From an uncultured Sphingosinicella sp. (lineage in GTDB: Bacteria; Pseudomonadota; Alphaproteobacteria; Sphingomonadales; Sphingomonadaceae): a stretch of DNA of 6,704 nucleotides. The notes below the pieces were generated by a model. The model made no database searches, was not told the DNA's origin, and worked only from the letters and a program-made list of their open reading frames with translations. Positions 1 to 6,586 of this stretch are shown here, piece after piece. Location: NCBI GenBank assembly GCA_946886275.1, contig CAMPIH010000128.1:1-6704 (forward strand), read 5' to 3'. The translations under genes and the position numbers were made by a program. Each line of letters begins with the position of its first letter. Positions within the stretch are counted from its first letter, which is position 1.

Positions 1-15
1 CTAAACACCGGCGCC

Positions 16-1155
16 ATGAACAGGACCGAAGCCGCCGCAAGCAAGGCCTCCCACGGCGCCGCCCAGCGCTGGAACGAAATCGCCGAATGGGCGACGACGA
101 ACAGCAGCGACATCGCGCTGGCCGTCGCCATCGGGCTCGTCATCGCCGGCTTCCTCTATCTGCTGCGGCGGGTCGGCCATCGCCTGATCCGGGAGCGCGA
201 CCCCAATATCAGGTGGCAGACGATCTTCGGCCGGGTGCTCGCCAAAACGAGCCTGTTCTTCATCATCGCCTGCGCCGCCAAGCTGGTGTCGAGCCAGACC
301 GACGCGCCCTACGTGCTCCGCCGGACGATCGACATCGCCTTCACCGTCGCCGCCGCCTTCCAGGCCGCCGTCTGGGCGCGCGAGCTGATCCTCGGCTTCA
401 TCCAGCACCGGGTCGGCGACGAGGAATCGAACCGTGCGCTGGGATCGGCGATCGGCATCATCCGGCTGCTCGTCACTGTCGCCTTGTTCGCGATCGCGAT
501 CATCCTCATCCTCGACAATCTCGGGGTGAACGTCACCGGCCTCGTCGCCGGCCTCGGAATCGGCGGAATCGCGATCGGCCTCGCCGCCCAGGGCATCTTC
601 TCCGATCTGTTCGCGGCGCTTTCGATCATCTTCGACAAGCCGTTCCGCAAAGGCGACGTGATCACCTTCGGCAATCCGCCGACGACCGGAATCGTCGGGC
701 ATATCGGGCTCAAGAGCACCCGCCTTCGCTCGCTCAACGGCGAGGAGGTGGTGATGGCGAACACCAAGCTCCTCGAGCAGCAGCTCCAGAACTGGACCCT
801 GCTCCGGCAGCGCCGCGCGGTGATGACCTTCGGCCTGGTCTACCAGACCCGGCCCGATCTTCTCGCCCAGGTGCCGCTCGAGCTGAAGGAGATCGTCGAG
901 GCCCAGCCGCTCGCCACCTTCGACCGCTGCCACGCCTTCCAGTTCGCCCCCTCCTCGATCGACTTCGAGCTCGTCTTCCACGTCGACAGCAGCGAGATGG
1001 ACGATTTCATGGCGGTGAGGCAGGCGGTGATGCTGGGCATGATCCGCCGTTTCGCCGAGATCGGCGCCGAATTCGCCTACCCGACCCAGACCACCTTCAC
1101 CGCCGCGCCGGACGGGAAACTGGTCATGCCCTACGCGCCGCCGAAGCCGGCTTAA
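16..1155 (+). CDS. MscS family mechanosensitive ion channel
   Basis: This is a 379-aa inner-membrane protein of the small-conductance mechanosensitive channel family, which opens under membrane tension to release solutes during hypo-osmotic shock. The N-terminus (1-32) is hydrophilic. Hydrophobic segments follow at about 34-52, 74-92, 105-128 and 146-166. A Gly/Ala-rich pore-lining helix lies at about 172-204 (GLVAGLGIGGIAIGLAAQ, then FSDLFAALSIIFDKPF). The soluble beta domain (about 205-260) carries the family pattern PFRKGDVI, then G.VGHIGLKSTRLRSLNGEEVVMANT. The C-terminal alpha/beta domain ends with FAYPTQTTF near 353-361, typical of MscS C-termini. The extra N-terminal helices make it slightly longer than E. 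coli MscS (286 aa). ATG 16 is the only sensible start, but no Shine-Dalgarno is visible in the 15 bases before it, so upstream coupling (for example from a stop at TAA 2-4) is possible. Family assignment is firm; gating properties and the specific paralogue name are unknown. Confidence 0.93.
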   Translation: MNRTEAAASKASHGAAQRWNEIAEWATTNSSDIALAVAIGLVIAGFLYLLRRVGHRLIRERDPNIRWQTIFGRVLAKTSLFFIIACAAKLVSSQTDAPYVLRRTIDIAFTVAAAFQAAVWARELILGFIQHRVGDEESNRALGSAIGIIRLLVTVALFAIAIILILDNLGVNVTGLVAGLGIGGIAIGLAAQGIFSDLFAALSIIFDKPFRKGDVITFGNPPTTGIVGHIGLKSTRLRSLNGEEVVMANTKLLEQQLQNWTLLRQRRAVMTFGLVYQTRPDLLAQVPLELKEIVEAQPLATFDRCHAFQFAPSSIDFELVFHVDSSEMDDFMAVRQAVMLGMIRRFAEIGAEFAYPTQTTFTAAPDGKLVMPYAPPKPA

Positions 1156-1160
1156 GCCGG
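1147..1160. repeat. Perfect 14-bp palindrome over the mscS stop codon
   Basis: The sequence ccggcttaagccgg equals its own reverse complement and contains the TAA stop of the channel gene (1153-1155) near its centre. It could be chance in GC-rich DNA or part of an RNA structure at the 3' end of the transcript. It has no loop of its own, so it would only fold by opening the central bases. Confidence 0.6.
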
Positions 1161-1205
1161 GTGGACCTGAAGGACGGCGAATAACCGCAAGGCCCTCCAC
1201 CCGGC
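1156..1205 (+). terminator. Possible GC-rich hairpin after mscS
   Basis: The 10-base arm gccgggtgga (1156-1165) pairs perfectly with tccacccggc (1196-1205) across a 30-base loop, starting directly after the mscS stop. The stem is strong, but no T-run follows and the loop is long, so this is not a classical intrinsic terminator. It may act as an mRNA 3'-end stabiliser or assist termination. Role inferred only. Confidence 0.3.
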
Positions 1206-1211
1206 CCCACA

Positions 1212-1292
1212 CGTCATGCCAGCGAAGGCTGACATCGAAGCGGCGAGCATTTCACCCAGACGGTCTGGACCCCAACCTTCGCTGGGGTGACG
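1212..1292. repeat. REP-like imperfect inverted repeat element between convergent genes
   Basis: Two 19-base arms, cgtcatgccagcgaaggct (1212-1230) and aaccttcgctggggtgacg (1274-1292), are inverted copies matching at 16 of 19 positions. They flank a 43-base centre with its own 13-bp palindrome, ccagacggtctgg (1256-1268). Read on the - strand, the element translates to HPSEGWGP... ending in AFAGMT, a signature I recognise from short dispersed intergenic repeats in alphaproteobacteria, often mis-called as small ORFs. It sits between the 3' ends of mscS and putA, the usual niche for REP-type elements, and could form a hairpin in either transcript, acting as a bidirectional terminator or mRNA-end stabiliser. 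Only one copy lies in this window, so repetitiveness in the genome is inferred. Confidence 0.65.
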
Positions 1293-1327
1293 AATTGGGA
1301 CTGGCGGCGTTTCCGGGCGCTCGGACT

Positions 1328-4306
1328 TCAGAGCCCCACATCCTCCAGGGAAAGCAGGGTGGCGTTGCCGCCGGAGCTGGTCGTGTCGGTGCTCGTCACT
1401 CGCTCGGTGCAGAAGCGCGGCAGATAATGGGGTCCGCCCGCCTTGGGACCGGTGCCGGACAGGCCTTCGCCGCCGAACGGCTGCGAGCCGACGATGGCGC
1501 CGATCATCGATCGGTTGACGTAGAGATTGCCCACCGTGCCGGCCTCCTCGACCGTCTCGGCGGCCCGGGCGATCCGGCTGTGAAGGCCCATGGTGAGGCC
1601 GAAGCCGGTGGCGTTGATCCGCCGCACCGTCTCGATCAATTCGCCCGATTTCCAGGTGGTGATGTGGAGCAAGGGCCCGAACCATTCCTCCTTCAGATCC
1701 TCGATCCGGTCGATGCCGATCAGCGTCGGCGGAACGAACAGCCCGTCCGACGGGGCCGGGATCGATTTCAGGACCCGGTCCTTCATCGCCTCGCGCCGAC
1801 CCATCAGCTTGGCGAAGCTCGGCTCGTCGATGACCGGGCCGACGTCGGTCGCCGGATCGGCCGGATCGCCGACGATGAGCGAGTCCATCGCCCCCATCAG
1901 CATTTCCAGGGTGCGATCGGCGACGTCCTCCTGGAGGACGAGGAGCCGAAGCGCCGAGCAGCGCTGGCCGGCGGAGCGGAAGGCGGAGGTGACGACGTCC
2001 TGGACCACCTGCTCGGGCAGAGCGGTGGAATCGACGATCATCGCGTTGATCCCGCCGGTCTCGGCGATGAGCGGGATGATTGGCCGGTCGTCGTCGGCGT
2101 TGAGGGTTCGAACGATGGTCTTGGCGGTCGCGGTCGAGCCGGTGAAGGCGACCCCGGCGATCCGCTTATCCTCAATCAATTTCTGGCCCATGTTGCGGTG
2201 GCCGGCGGCGAGGATCAGCGCATCCTCGGGAATTCCGGCAGCGTGGGCGAGGCCGACCGCATAAGCGGCGATCTCGGGCGTCTGCGAGGCCGGCTTGGCG
2301 ACGACGGTGTTGCCGGCCGCCAACGCCGCCGACACCTGGCCGAGGAAGATGGCGAGCGGGAAGTTCCACGGCGCGATGCAGACGAAGACGCCGCGGCCGG
2401 CCATCCGAAGCAGGTTCCGTTCCCCGGTCGGACCGGGAAGCTCGACCGGCTGAAGCCCTTTGCGCGCCTGGGCGGCGTAATAACGGCAGAAATCGACCGC
2501 CTCGCGGACCTCGGCGAGGGCGTCGGGAATCGTCTTCTTCGCTTCCTGGACGGCGATCCGCATGAGCATGTCGCGGTCGCGCTCGAGCAAATCGGCGAGA
2601 CGCTCGAGACAGGCCGATCGGTTCTCGACGCTTCGCGACGACCAGCCGGGGAAAGCGGACAAGGCCCGGCCGACCGCCTCTTCGGGAAGGGCGCCGGGCT
2701 CGGTCCGGAAGGTGAGCGGCGGAGCGACCGCCTTGGCGATCCGCGCCAGCTCAGGCCGATCGTTGAGATCGAGGCCCCAGCTGTTCGGCCGTTCCGGCCT
2801 GAACAGATCGTTCGGGAGCGGGATGGACGGGTGGCGGCTGCCGCCGACGGCGGCGATCTTCGCGACGGGATCGGCGAGGATCTTTTCGTCGGTCATCGTC
2901 GCGTCGGCGAGCTGGTGGACGAAGCTGGAATTGGCGCCGTTCTCGAGCAGCCTGCGGACGAGATAGGCGAGGAGATCGCGATGGCCGCCGACCGGCGCAT
3001 AGATGCGCGTATGATAGCCCTGATCGCGGACCAGGCTTTCGTAGAGGCCCTCGCCCATGCCGTGGAGCCGCTGGAACTCGAAGTCGCGGCTGTCGCCGGC
3101 CCATTCGAGAAGGGTGGCGACGGTGAGCGCATTGTGGGTGGCGAAGGCGGGATAGATGTTCTTCGCCCGGAGCATGTCGCGGGCGCAGGCGAGATAGGAG
3201 ACGTCGGTCGCCGCCTTGCGGGTGAACAAGGGATAATCGGCGAGGCCCTGCTCCTGGGTGCGCTTGATCTCGGTGTCCCAATAGGCGCCCTTGACGAGCC
3301 GGACGGCGATCCGCCGGCCGGTCCGGGCGCCCAGGGAATCCGCCCAGGCGACGGTCGGACGGCATCTCTTGCCATAGGCCTGGACCGCCATTCCGAGGCC
3401 GTCCCAGCCCTTGAGCGCCGGAAGCCCGGCGACCGCCTCGATGATGTCGAGGCTCATCTCCAGCCGCTCGCTCTCCTCGGCGTCGATGGTGAGCGGGATC
3501 CCGGCCGTGGCGGCGAGCGTGGCGAGCGCCTCGACCCGCTCGATCAAAGCGGGGACGCAGCGCCCATATTGGGCGACCTCGTAGCGCGGATGGAGCGCCG
3601 ACAGCTTGACCGAGATGGAATGGCCCTCGGCCGGCACCCTTCCGACTGCCCGGATCGCGTCTTCATAAGCGGCGAAATAGCGTTCGGCGTCGGGGAAGGT
3701 GCGCGCCGCCTCGCCAAGCATGTCGAAGCTGGCGGTGAAGCCGCGATTCTCCGGCTTGCCCATCCGCTCGATCGCCTCGCCGATATTGCGGCCCATGACG
3801 AAGATCTCGCCCATCATCCGCATCGCCGCGCCGACGCCCTGGCGGACGAAGGGCTCGCCGGCACGGGCGATGAGCCGGCGAAGAGCGCTGGCCTGCTCGC
3901 TGTCGCTGGTCAGAGCGCGGCCGATGACGAGGCCCCAGGTGGCGGTGTTGACGAGGGCCGAATTGGCCTTGCCCTTGTGCGACCGCCAGTCGCCGCCGCC
4001 GAGCTTGTCGGCGATCAGGCTGTCCGCTGTCTCCGGGTCCGGAACCCTGAGGAAGGCCTCGGCGAGCGAGAGCAAGGCGACCCCTTCCTGGGTGTTCAGA
4101 CGATATTCCTGGAGGAACTGGTTGACCCAGCCGCGCGCCTGCGCCTCGCGGAGCAGGCCGAGCATCTTCAGGGCTCTTTTCTCGACCCGCTTGCGCGAAT
4201 CGGAATCGAGCTCGGAGTCGCGAAGGAGCGGCTTCAGCACCTCCGGCTCGGGCGCCCGGTGGAGCCGCCTGATCTCGTCACGCGCGGTTGCCGTAGCGTC
4301 CGCCAT
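1328..4306 (-). CDS. putA: Bifunctional proline dehydrogenase / L-glutamate gamma-semialdehyde dehydrogenase (PutA)
   Basis: This 992-aa protein oxidises L-proline to glutamate in two steps: an FAD-dependent proline dehydrogenase, then an NAD-dependent semialdehyde dehydrogenase. The proline dehydrogenase barrel spans about 150-465, with ISVKLSALHPRYE (K234), TIDAEESER (D275), RLVKGAYWD, FATHNA, FQRLHGMG, RIYAPVG (Y436) and YLVRRLLENGAN (R451, R452), matching the flavin and substrate residues of known PutA. The aldehyde dehydrogenase half spans about 530-965, with APWNFP (N648), KPASQTP (K671), FTGSTATAKT, IAETGG (general base E749) and SAGQRCSALR (nucleophile C783). SQPFGGEGLSGTGPKAGG closes the domain. 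No N-terminal ribbon-helix-helix domain is present and the protein is short, so it is a minimal (type A) PutA that should not repress its own gene. ATG 4306 is preferred over GTG 4312 because AAGGG (4316-4312) and GGAG (4320-4317) are well spaced only for the ATG. No frameshift or missing catalytic residue is seen. Confidence 0.97.
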   Translation of the reverse strand: MADATATARDEIRRLHRAPEPEVLKPLLRDSELDSDSRKRVEKRALKMLGLLREAQARGWVNQFLQEYRLNTQEGVALLSLAEAFLRVPDPETADSLIADKLGGGDWRSHKGKANSALVNTATWGLVIGRALTSDSEQASALRRLIARAGEPFVRQGVGAAMRMMGEIFVMGRNIGEAIERMGKPENRGFTASFDMLGEAARTFPDAERYFAAYEDAIRAVGRVPAEGHSISVKLSALHPRYEVAQYGRCVPALIERVEALATLAATAGIPLTIDAEESERLEMSLDIIEAVAGLPALKGWDGLGMAVQAYGKRCRPTVAWADSLGARTGRRIAVRLVKGAYWDTEIKRTQEQGLADYPLFTRKAATDVSYLACARDMLRAKNIYPAFATHNALTVATLLEWAGDSRDFEFQRLHGMGEGLYESLVRDQGYHTRIYAPVGGHRDLLAYLVRRLLENGANSSFVHQLADATMTDEKILADPVAKIAAVGGSRHPSIPLPNDLFRPERPNSWGLDLNDRPELARIAKAVAPPLTFRTEPGALPEEAVGRALSAFPGWSSRSVENRSACLERLADLLERDRDMLMRIAVQEAKKTIPDALAEVREAVDFCRYYAAQARKGLQPVELPGPTGERNLLRMAGRGVFVCIAPWNFPLAIFLGQVSAALAAGNTVVAKPASQTPEIAAYAVGLAHAAGIPEDALILAAGHRNMGQKLIEDKRIAGVAFTGSTATAKTIVRTLNADDDRPIIPLIAETGGINAMIVDSTALPEQVVQDVVTSAFRSAGQRCSALRLLVLQEDVADRTLEMLMGAMDSLIVGDPADPATDVGPVIDEPSFAKLMGRREAMKDRVLKSIPAPSDGLFVPPTLIGIDRIEDLKEEWFGPLLHITTWKSGELIETVRRINATGFGLTMGLHSRIARAAETVEEAGTVGNLYVNRSMIGAIVGSQPFGGEGLSGTGPKAGGPHYLPRFCTERVTSTDTTSSGGNATLLSLEDVGL

Positions 4307-4385
4307 AATCACCCTTCTCCAGGTCTTGAGTATCGCCGCGACGCGGCCCTAAAGCGGGCCGTAGCGCCAGAGAAGGGGAGGCTCA
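4307..4385. promoter_or_regulatory. Divergent putA / maoC-operon intergenic region with inverted repeat
   Basis: This 79-bp stretch must hold the 5' signals of both putA (leftward) and the maoC operon (rightward). It contains a 6-bp inverted repeat, cggccc (4344-4349) and gggccg (4356-4361), with a 6-base centre, which could be an operator or a small hairpin. For the rightward operon, TTGAGT (4326-4331) and TAAAGC (4350-4355) have -35/-10 spacing (18 bases), but the -10 match is poor. No convincing leftward promoter was found. Because this PutA lacks a DNA-binding domain, a separate regulator is expected; in several alphaproteobacteria an Lrp-type activator (PutR) does this, but none is encoded here. 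Confidence 0.4.
4377..4381 (+). promoter_or_regulatory. Ribosome binding site of the MaoC gene
   Basis: GGAGG lies inside the purine run agaaggggagg, 4 bases before ATG 4386. This strong site fixes the start of the first operon gene, although the spacing from the core is short. Confidence 0.75.
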
Positions 4386-4841
4386 ATGCCGGTCGCCACG
4401 ATCGACGAGATCAAGGCCAGAGTAAGCGAGGAAGTCGGCGTCTCCGACTGGATCCTCGTCGACCAGGCGGCGATCAATGCCTTCGCCGAGGTCACCGACG
4501 ACCACCAGTTCATCCATGTCGATCCGGAAGCCGCGGCCAGGACGCCGTTCGGCGGCACCGTCGCCCACGGCTTCCTCACCTTGTCGCTGTTGAGCCGGAT
4601 GGCCGCCGACGCCATGCTTCGTCCCGAGCAGGTTCGGATGGGGGTCAATTACGGCTTCGACAAGGTCCGATTCATGGCCCCGGTCCGATCGGGCAAGAGG
4701 GTTCGCGGCCACTTCCGCCTCACCCGCTTCGAGGAGAAGAGGCCCGGCCAGTGGCAGTTCGTCCACGAGGTCAAAGTCGAGATCGAAGGGGAGGACAAGC
4801 CCGCTCTGGTCGCCGAGTGGATCGGCCTCATCTTCCTGTGA
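4386..4841 (+). CDS. MaoC family dehydratase (NodN-like R-hydratase)
   Basis: This 151-aa single hot-dog-fold protein belongs to the MaoC/NodN group, whose members typically hydrate trans-2-enoyl-CoA (or other enoyl thioesters) to (R)-3-hydroxyacyl thioesters in the cytoplasm. The signature is near the N-terminus: WILVDQAAINAF (22-33), then TDDHQFIHVDPEAA (37-50), then PFGGTVAHGFLTLSLL (54-69). D39 and H44 occupy the places of the catalytic Asp and His in the hydratase motif GDxNPxH; the usual Asn-Pro is Gln-Phe here, which I recall as normal for the NodN-like branch. The length matches single-domain family members. It has a strong GGAGG site and is first in a tightly packed operon with a CMD-family protein and a thiolase, which supports acyl-CoA metabolism. 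The physiological substrate cannot be read from sequence. Confidence 0.92.
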   Translation: MPVATIDEIKARVSEEVGVSDWILVDQAAINAFAEVTDDHQFIHVDPEAAARTPFGGTVAHGFLTLSLLSRMAADAMLRPEQVRMGVNYGFDKVRFMAPVRSGKRVRGHFRLTRFEEKRPGQWQFVHEVKVEIEGEDKPALVAEWIGLIFL

Positions 4842-5389
4842 GCCGAACCACCCTCCTGGAACGGCCATGGCCGGACTGGTTCGCCGAGGCGATGGAGCGA
4901 ACCATGCCTCCGGGAGCGGAGCCCCTGAGCCTGTTTCGAGCCATCGGCCGATCACCGCGCGCCTGGAGCAAGTTCGCCGGCGGCTCACTGCTCGATCGCG
5001 GACCCTTGCCGCTTCGCGAACGCGAGATCGTCATCGACCGGACGACGGCGATTTCGGGATGCGGCTATGAATGGGGCATCCATGTCCGCCTTTTCGGTGA
5101 GCGTGCCGGCCTGTCGCAACGGCAGATCGACGATATGGCGCTGCCGGGGATCGACAAGGCGCTGTGGACCGAGGCCGAGATCGCCCTGATCGAGACCGTC
5201 GACCGCCTGCTCGAGAAGAAGCGCCTCGACGGTCCGGAATATGAGCAGCTGGCCACGCATTATAGCGAGGAGCAGGTCCTCGAGATCATCCAGCTGATCG
5301 CGTTCTATCACGGAGTCGCCCTGATCTGCGGCGCCTTCGATCTTGCGCCCGAACCGGGCATGCCCACTTTGCCTTCGTCAGGAGATTGA
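4838..5389 (+). CDS. Carboxymuconolactone decarboxylase / AhpD-fold family protein lacking CxxC
   Basis: This 183-aa protein looks like the all-helical CMD/AhpD family, whose members are either peroxidase-like thiol enzymes or lactone decarboxylases. Supporting features are an N-terminal [21 protein letters not shown] helix (32-52), the [26 protein letters not shown] segment (57-82), and a helical C-terminal half with [18 protein letters not shown] and the region around [17 protein letters not shown]. The core motif is C75-G-Y-E78-W-G-I-H82. The second cysteine of the AhpD CxxC pair is a glutamate, while the histidine is kept, so disulfide-based peroxidase chemistry is unlikely. The start is GTG 4838, overlapping the MaoC stop as GTGA, with no good Shine-Dalgarno, which points to translational coupling. 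ATG 4892 is possible but would remove conserved-looking N-terminal residues. The stop lies 2 bases before the thiolase ATG. The specific reaction is unknown. Confidence 0.85.
   Translation: MSRTTLLERPWPDWFAEAMERTMPPGAEPLSLFRAIGRSPRAWSKFAGGSLLDRGPLPLREREIVIDRTTAISGCGYEWGIHVRLFGERAGLSQRQIDDMALPGIDKALWTEAEIALIETVDRLLEKKRLDGPEYEQLATHYSEEQVLEIIQLIAFYHGVALICGAFDLAPEPGMPTLPSSGD
5380..5384 (+). promoter_or_regulatory. Ribosome binding site of the thiolase gene
   Basis: AGGAG lies 7 bases before ATG 5392 and within the last codons of the CMD gene. It selects ATG 5392 over the in-frame TTG at 5386, which would be only 1 base away from the site. Confidence 0.8.
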
Positions 5390-5391
5390 AC

Positions 5392-6573
5392 ATGGCCAGC
5401 CGCGACGCCGTCATCGTTTCCACCGCCCGAACCGCGATCGGCCGGGCCTATAAGGGGGCGTTCAACGCCACCCCCTCCCCCACTCTCGCAAGCCACGCGA
5501 TCAAAGCGGCGGTCGAGCGGGCGAAAGTGGATCCGGCCGAGGTCGACGACGTCATCATGGGCGCGGCGCTCCAGCAGGGCGTCCAGACGACGATCGGCCG
5601 GACCGCCGCCCTTCGCGCCGGCCTTCCGGTGACGGTCGCCGGAATGTCGATCGACCGCCAGTGCGCCTCGGGCCTGATGGCGATCGCCACCGCCGCCAAG
5701 CAGATCATCGTCGACCGGATGGACGTGATGGTTGCCGGCGGGGTCGAATCGATCAGCCTCGTCCAGACCCCCGAGATGCGGCTTGGGCCGGACCCGGATC
5801 TGCTGTCGATGCACAACGGCATCTACATGCCGATGATCTCGACCGCCGAAGTGGTCGGCAAGCGCTACAGCGTCAGCCGCGAACGGCAGGACGAATATGC
5901 GCTCCGATCCCAGCAGCGCACCGCCGCCGCCCAGGCCGCCGGCCGGTTCGACGACGAGATCGTCCCGGTCACCGCGAAGATGGCGGTGAAGAACAGGGAG
6001 ACCGGCGAGACGACGATGCACGAGGTGACGATCGCCAAGGACGAAGGCAACAGGCCCGAGACGACGATCGAGGGCTTGAAGGCGCTCCAGCCGGTGATGG
6101 GCCCGGACGCGATGATCACCGCCGGCAATGCAAGCCAGCTCTCCGACGGCGCCTCCGTCTGCGTGCTGATGGAGGCGGCGCTCGCCGAGAAGCGCGGGCT
6201 CGAGCCGCTCGGCCGCTATGTCGGAATGGCGGTCGCCGGCACCGAGCCCGACGAGATGGGGATCGGCCCGGTCTTCGCTGTCCCCAAGCTGCTCAAGAGG
6301 TTCGGCCTGACGGTCGACGATATCGGCCTGTGGGAGCTGAACGAGGCGTTCGCGGTCCAGGTCCTCTATTGCCAGGACCAGCTTGGAATCCCCGACGACC
6401 GGCTCAACGTCGACGGCGGCGCGATCTCGATCGGCCATCCCTACGGCATGTCCGGCGCCCGGCTGACGGGCCATGCCCTGATCGAGGGCAAGAGGCGCGG
6501 CGTGAAGCATGTCGTCGTGACGATGTGCGTCGGTGGCGGAATGGGCGCGGCCGGCCTGTTCGAAGTCCTCTAG
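5392..6573 (+). CDS. Thiolase family protein (acetyl-CoA C-acyltransferase)
   Basis: This 393-aa thiolase catalyses CoA-dependent cleavage of a 3-ketoacyl-CoA to acetyl-CoA and a shortened acyl-CoA, or the reverse condensation. The family landmarks are complete: [18 protein letters not shown] at the N-terminus, the acyl-accepting nucleophile C91 in [14 protein letters not shown] at 317-320, H349 in [16 protein letters not shown], and the second active-site cysteine C379 in [17 protein letters not shown]. Length is typical (about 390-400 aa). GHPYGMSG rather than GHPIGASG places it closer to a FadA-like/3-ketoacyl-CoA thiolase branch than to the classical PHB biosynthetic thiolase (inference). 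It is third in an operon after the MaoC hydratase and the CMD protein, 2 bases after the latter's stop. No dehydrogenase for the intermediate 3-hydroxyacyl-CoA is present, so the pathway is incomplete within this window. Substrate chain length is unknown. Confidence 0.95.
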   Translation: MASRDAVIVSTARTAIGRAYKGAFNATPSPTLASHAIKAAVERAKVDPAEVDDVIMGAALQQGVQTTIGRTAALRAGLPVTVAGMSIDRQCASGLMAIATAAKQIIVDRMDVMVAGGVESISLVQTPEMRLGPDPDLLSMHNGIYMPMISTAEVVGKRYSVSRERQDEYALRSQQRTAAAQAAGRFDDEIVPVTAKMAVKNRETGETTMHEVTIAKDEGNRPETTIEGLKALQPVMGPDAMITAGNASQLSDGASVCVLMEAALAEKRGLEPLGRYVGMAVAGTEPDEMGIGPVFAVPKLLKRFGLTVDDIGLWELNEAFAVQVLYCQDQLGIPDDRLNVDGGAISIGHPYGMSGARLTGHALIEGKRRGVKHVVVTMCVGGGMGAAGLFEVL

Positions 6574-6577
6574 GAGG
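6573..6577 (+). promoter_or_regulatory. Shine-Dalgarno of the downstream MFS gene
   Basis: GGAGG begins on the last base of the thiolase stop codon (TAG 6571-6573). Nine bases downstream, at 6587, the transporter-like reading frame has CTG, not ATG, GTG or TTG. The site is perfect and well spaced, which argues for initiation near 6587. Confidence 0.5.
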
Positions 6578-6586
6578 TCGAGGCCG

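Noticed and set aside
1..1212. A 403-codon open frame on the - strand opposite mscS.
   Set aside because: Its composition is rich in Asp, Glu, Gly and Arg without motifs, while the + strand frame encodes a clear MscS channel. It is a shadow frame.
1152..1685. A - strand open frame that includes HPSEGWGP...AFAGMT.
   Set aside because: It overlaps the putA 3' end in another frame and the recognisable part is the translated intergenic repeat, not a protein.
4307..4312. GTG 4312 as the putA start, adding two residues.
   Set aside because: The upstream GGAG would be only 4 bases from GTG, and AAGGG would overlap it, while both suit ATG 4306.
1295..5389. A 4095-base open frame on the + strand, antisense to all of putA and continuing through the intergenic gap and the MaoC gene into the CMD gene.
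   Set aside because: Its first ~1180 codons have the biased composition of an antisense shadow of high-GC coding DNA (Arg, Gly, Asp, Glu and Ala-rich, no recognisable motifs). Only the last 183 codons, starting at GTG 4838, resemble a real protein. It is not a giant fusion gene.
5386..5391. TTG 5386 as an upstream start for the thiolase, adding two residues.
   Set aside because: It lies only 1 base from the AGGAG site, whereas ATG 5392 has a 7-base spacing.
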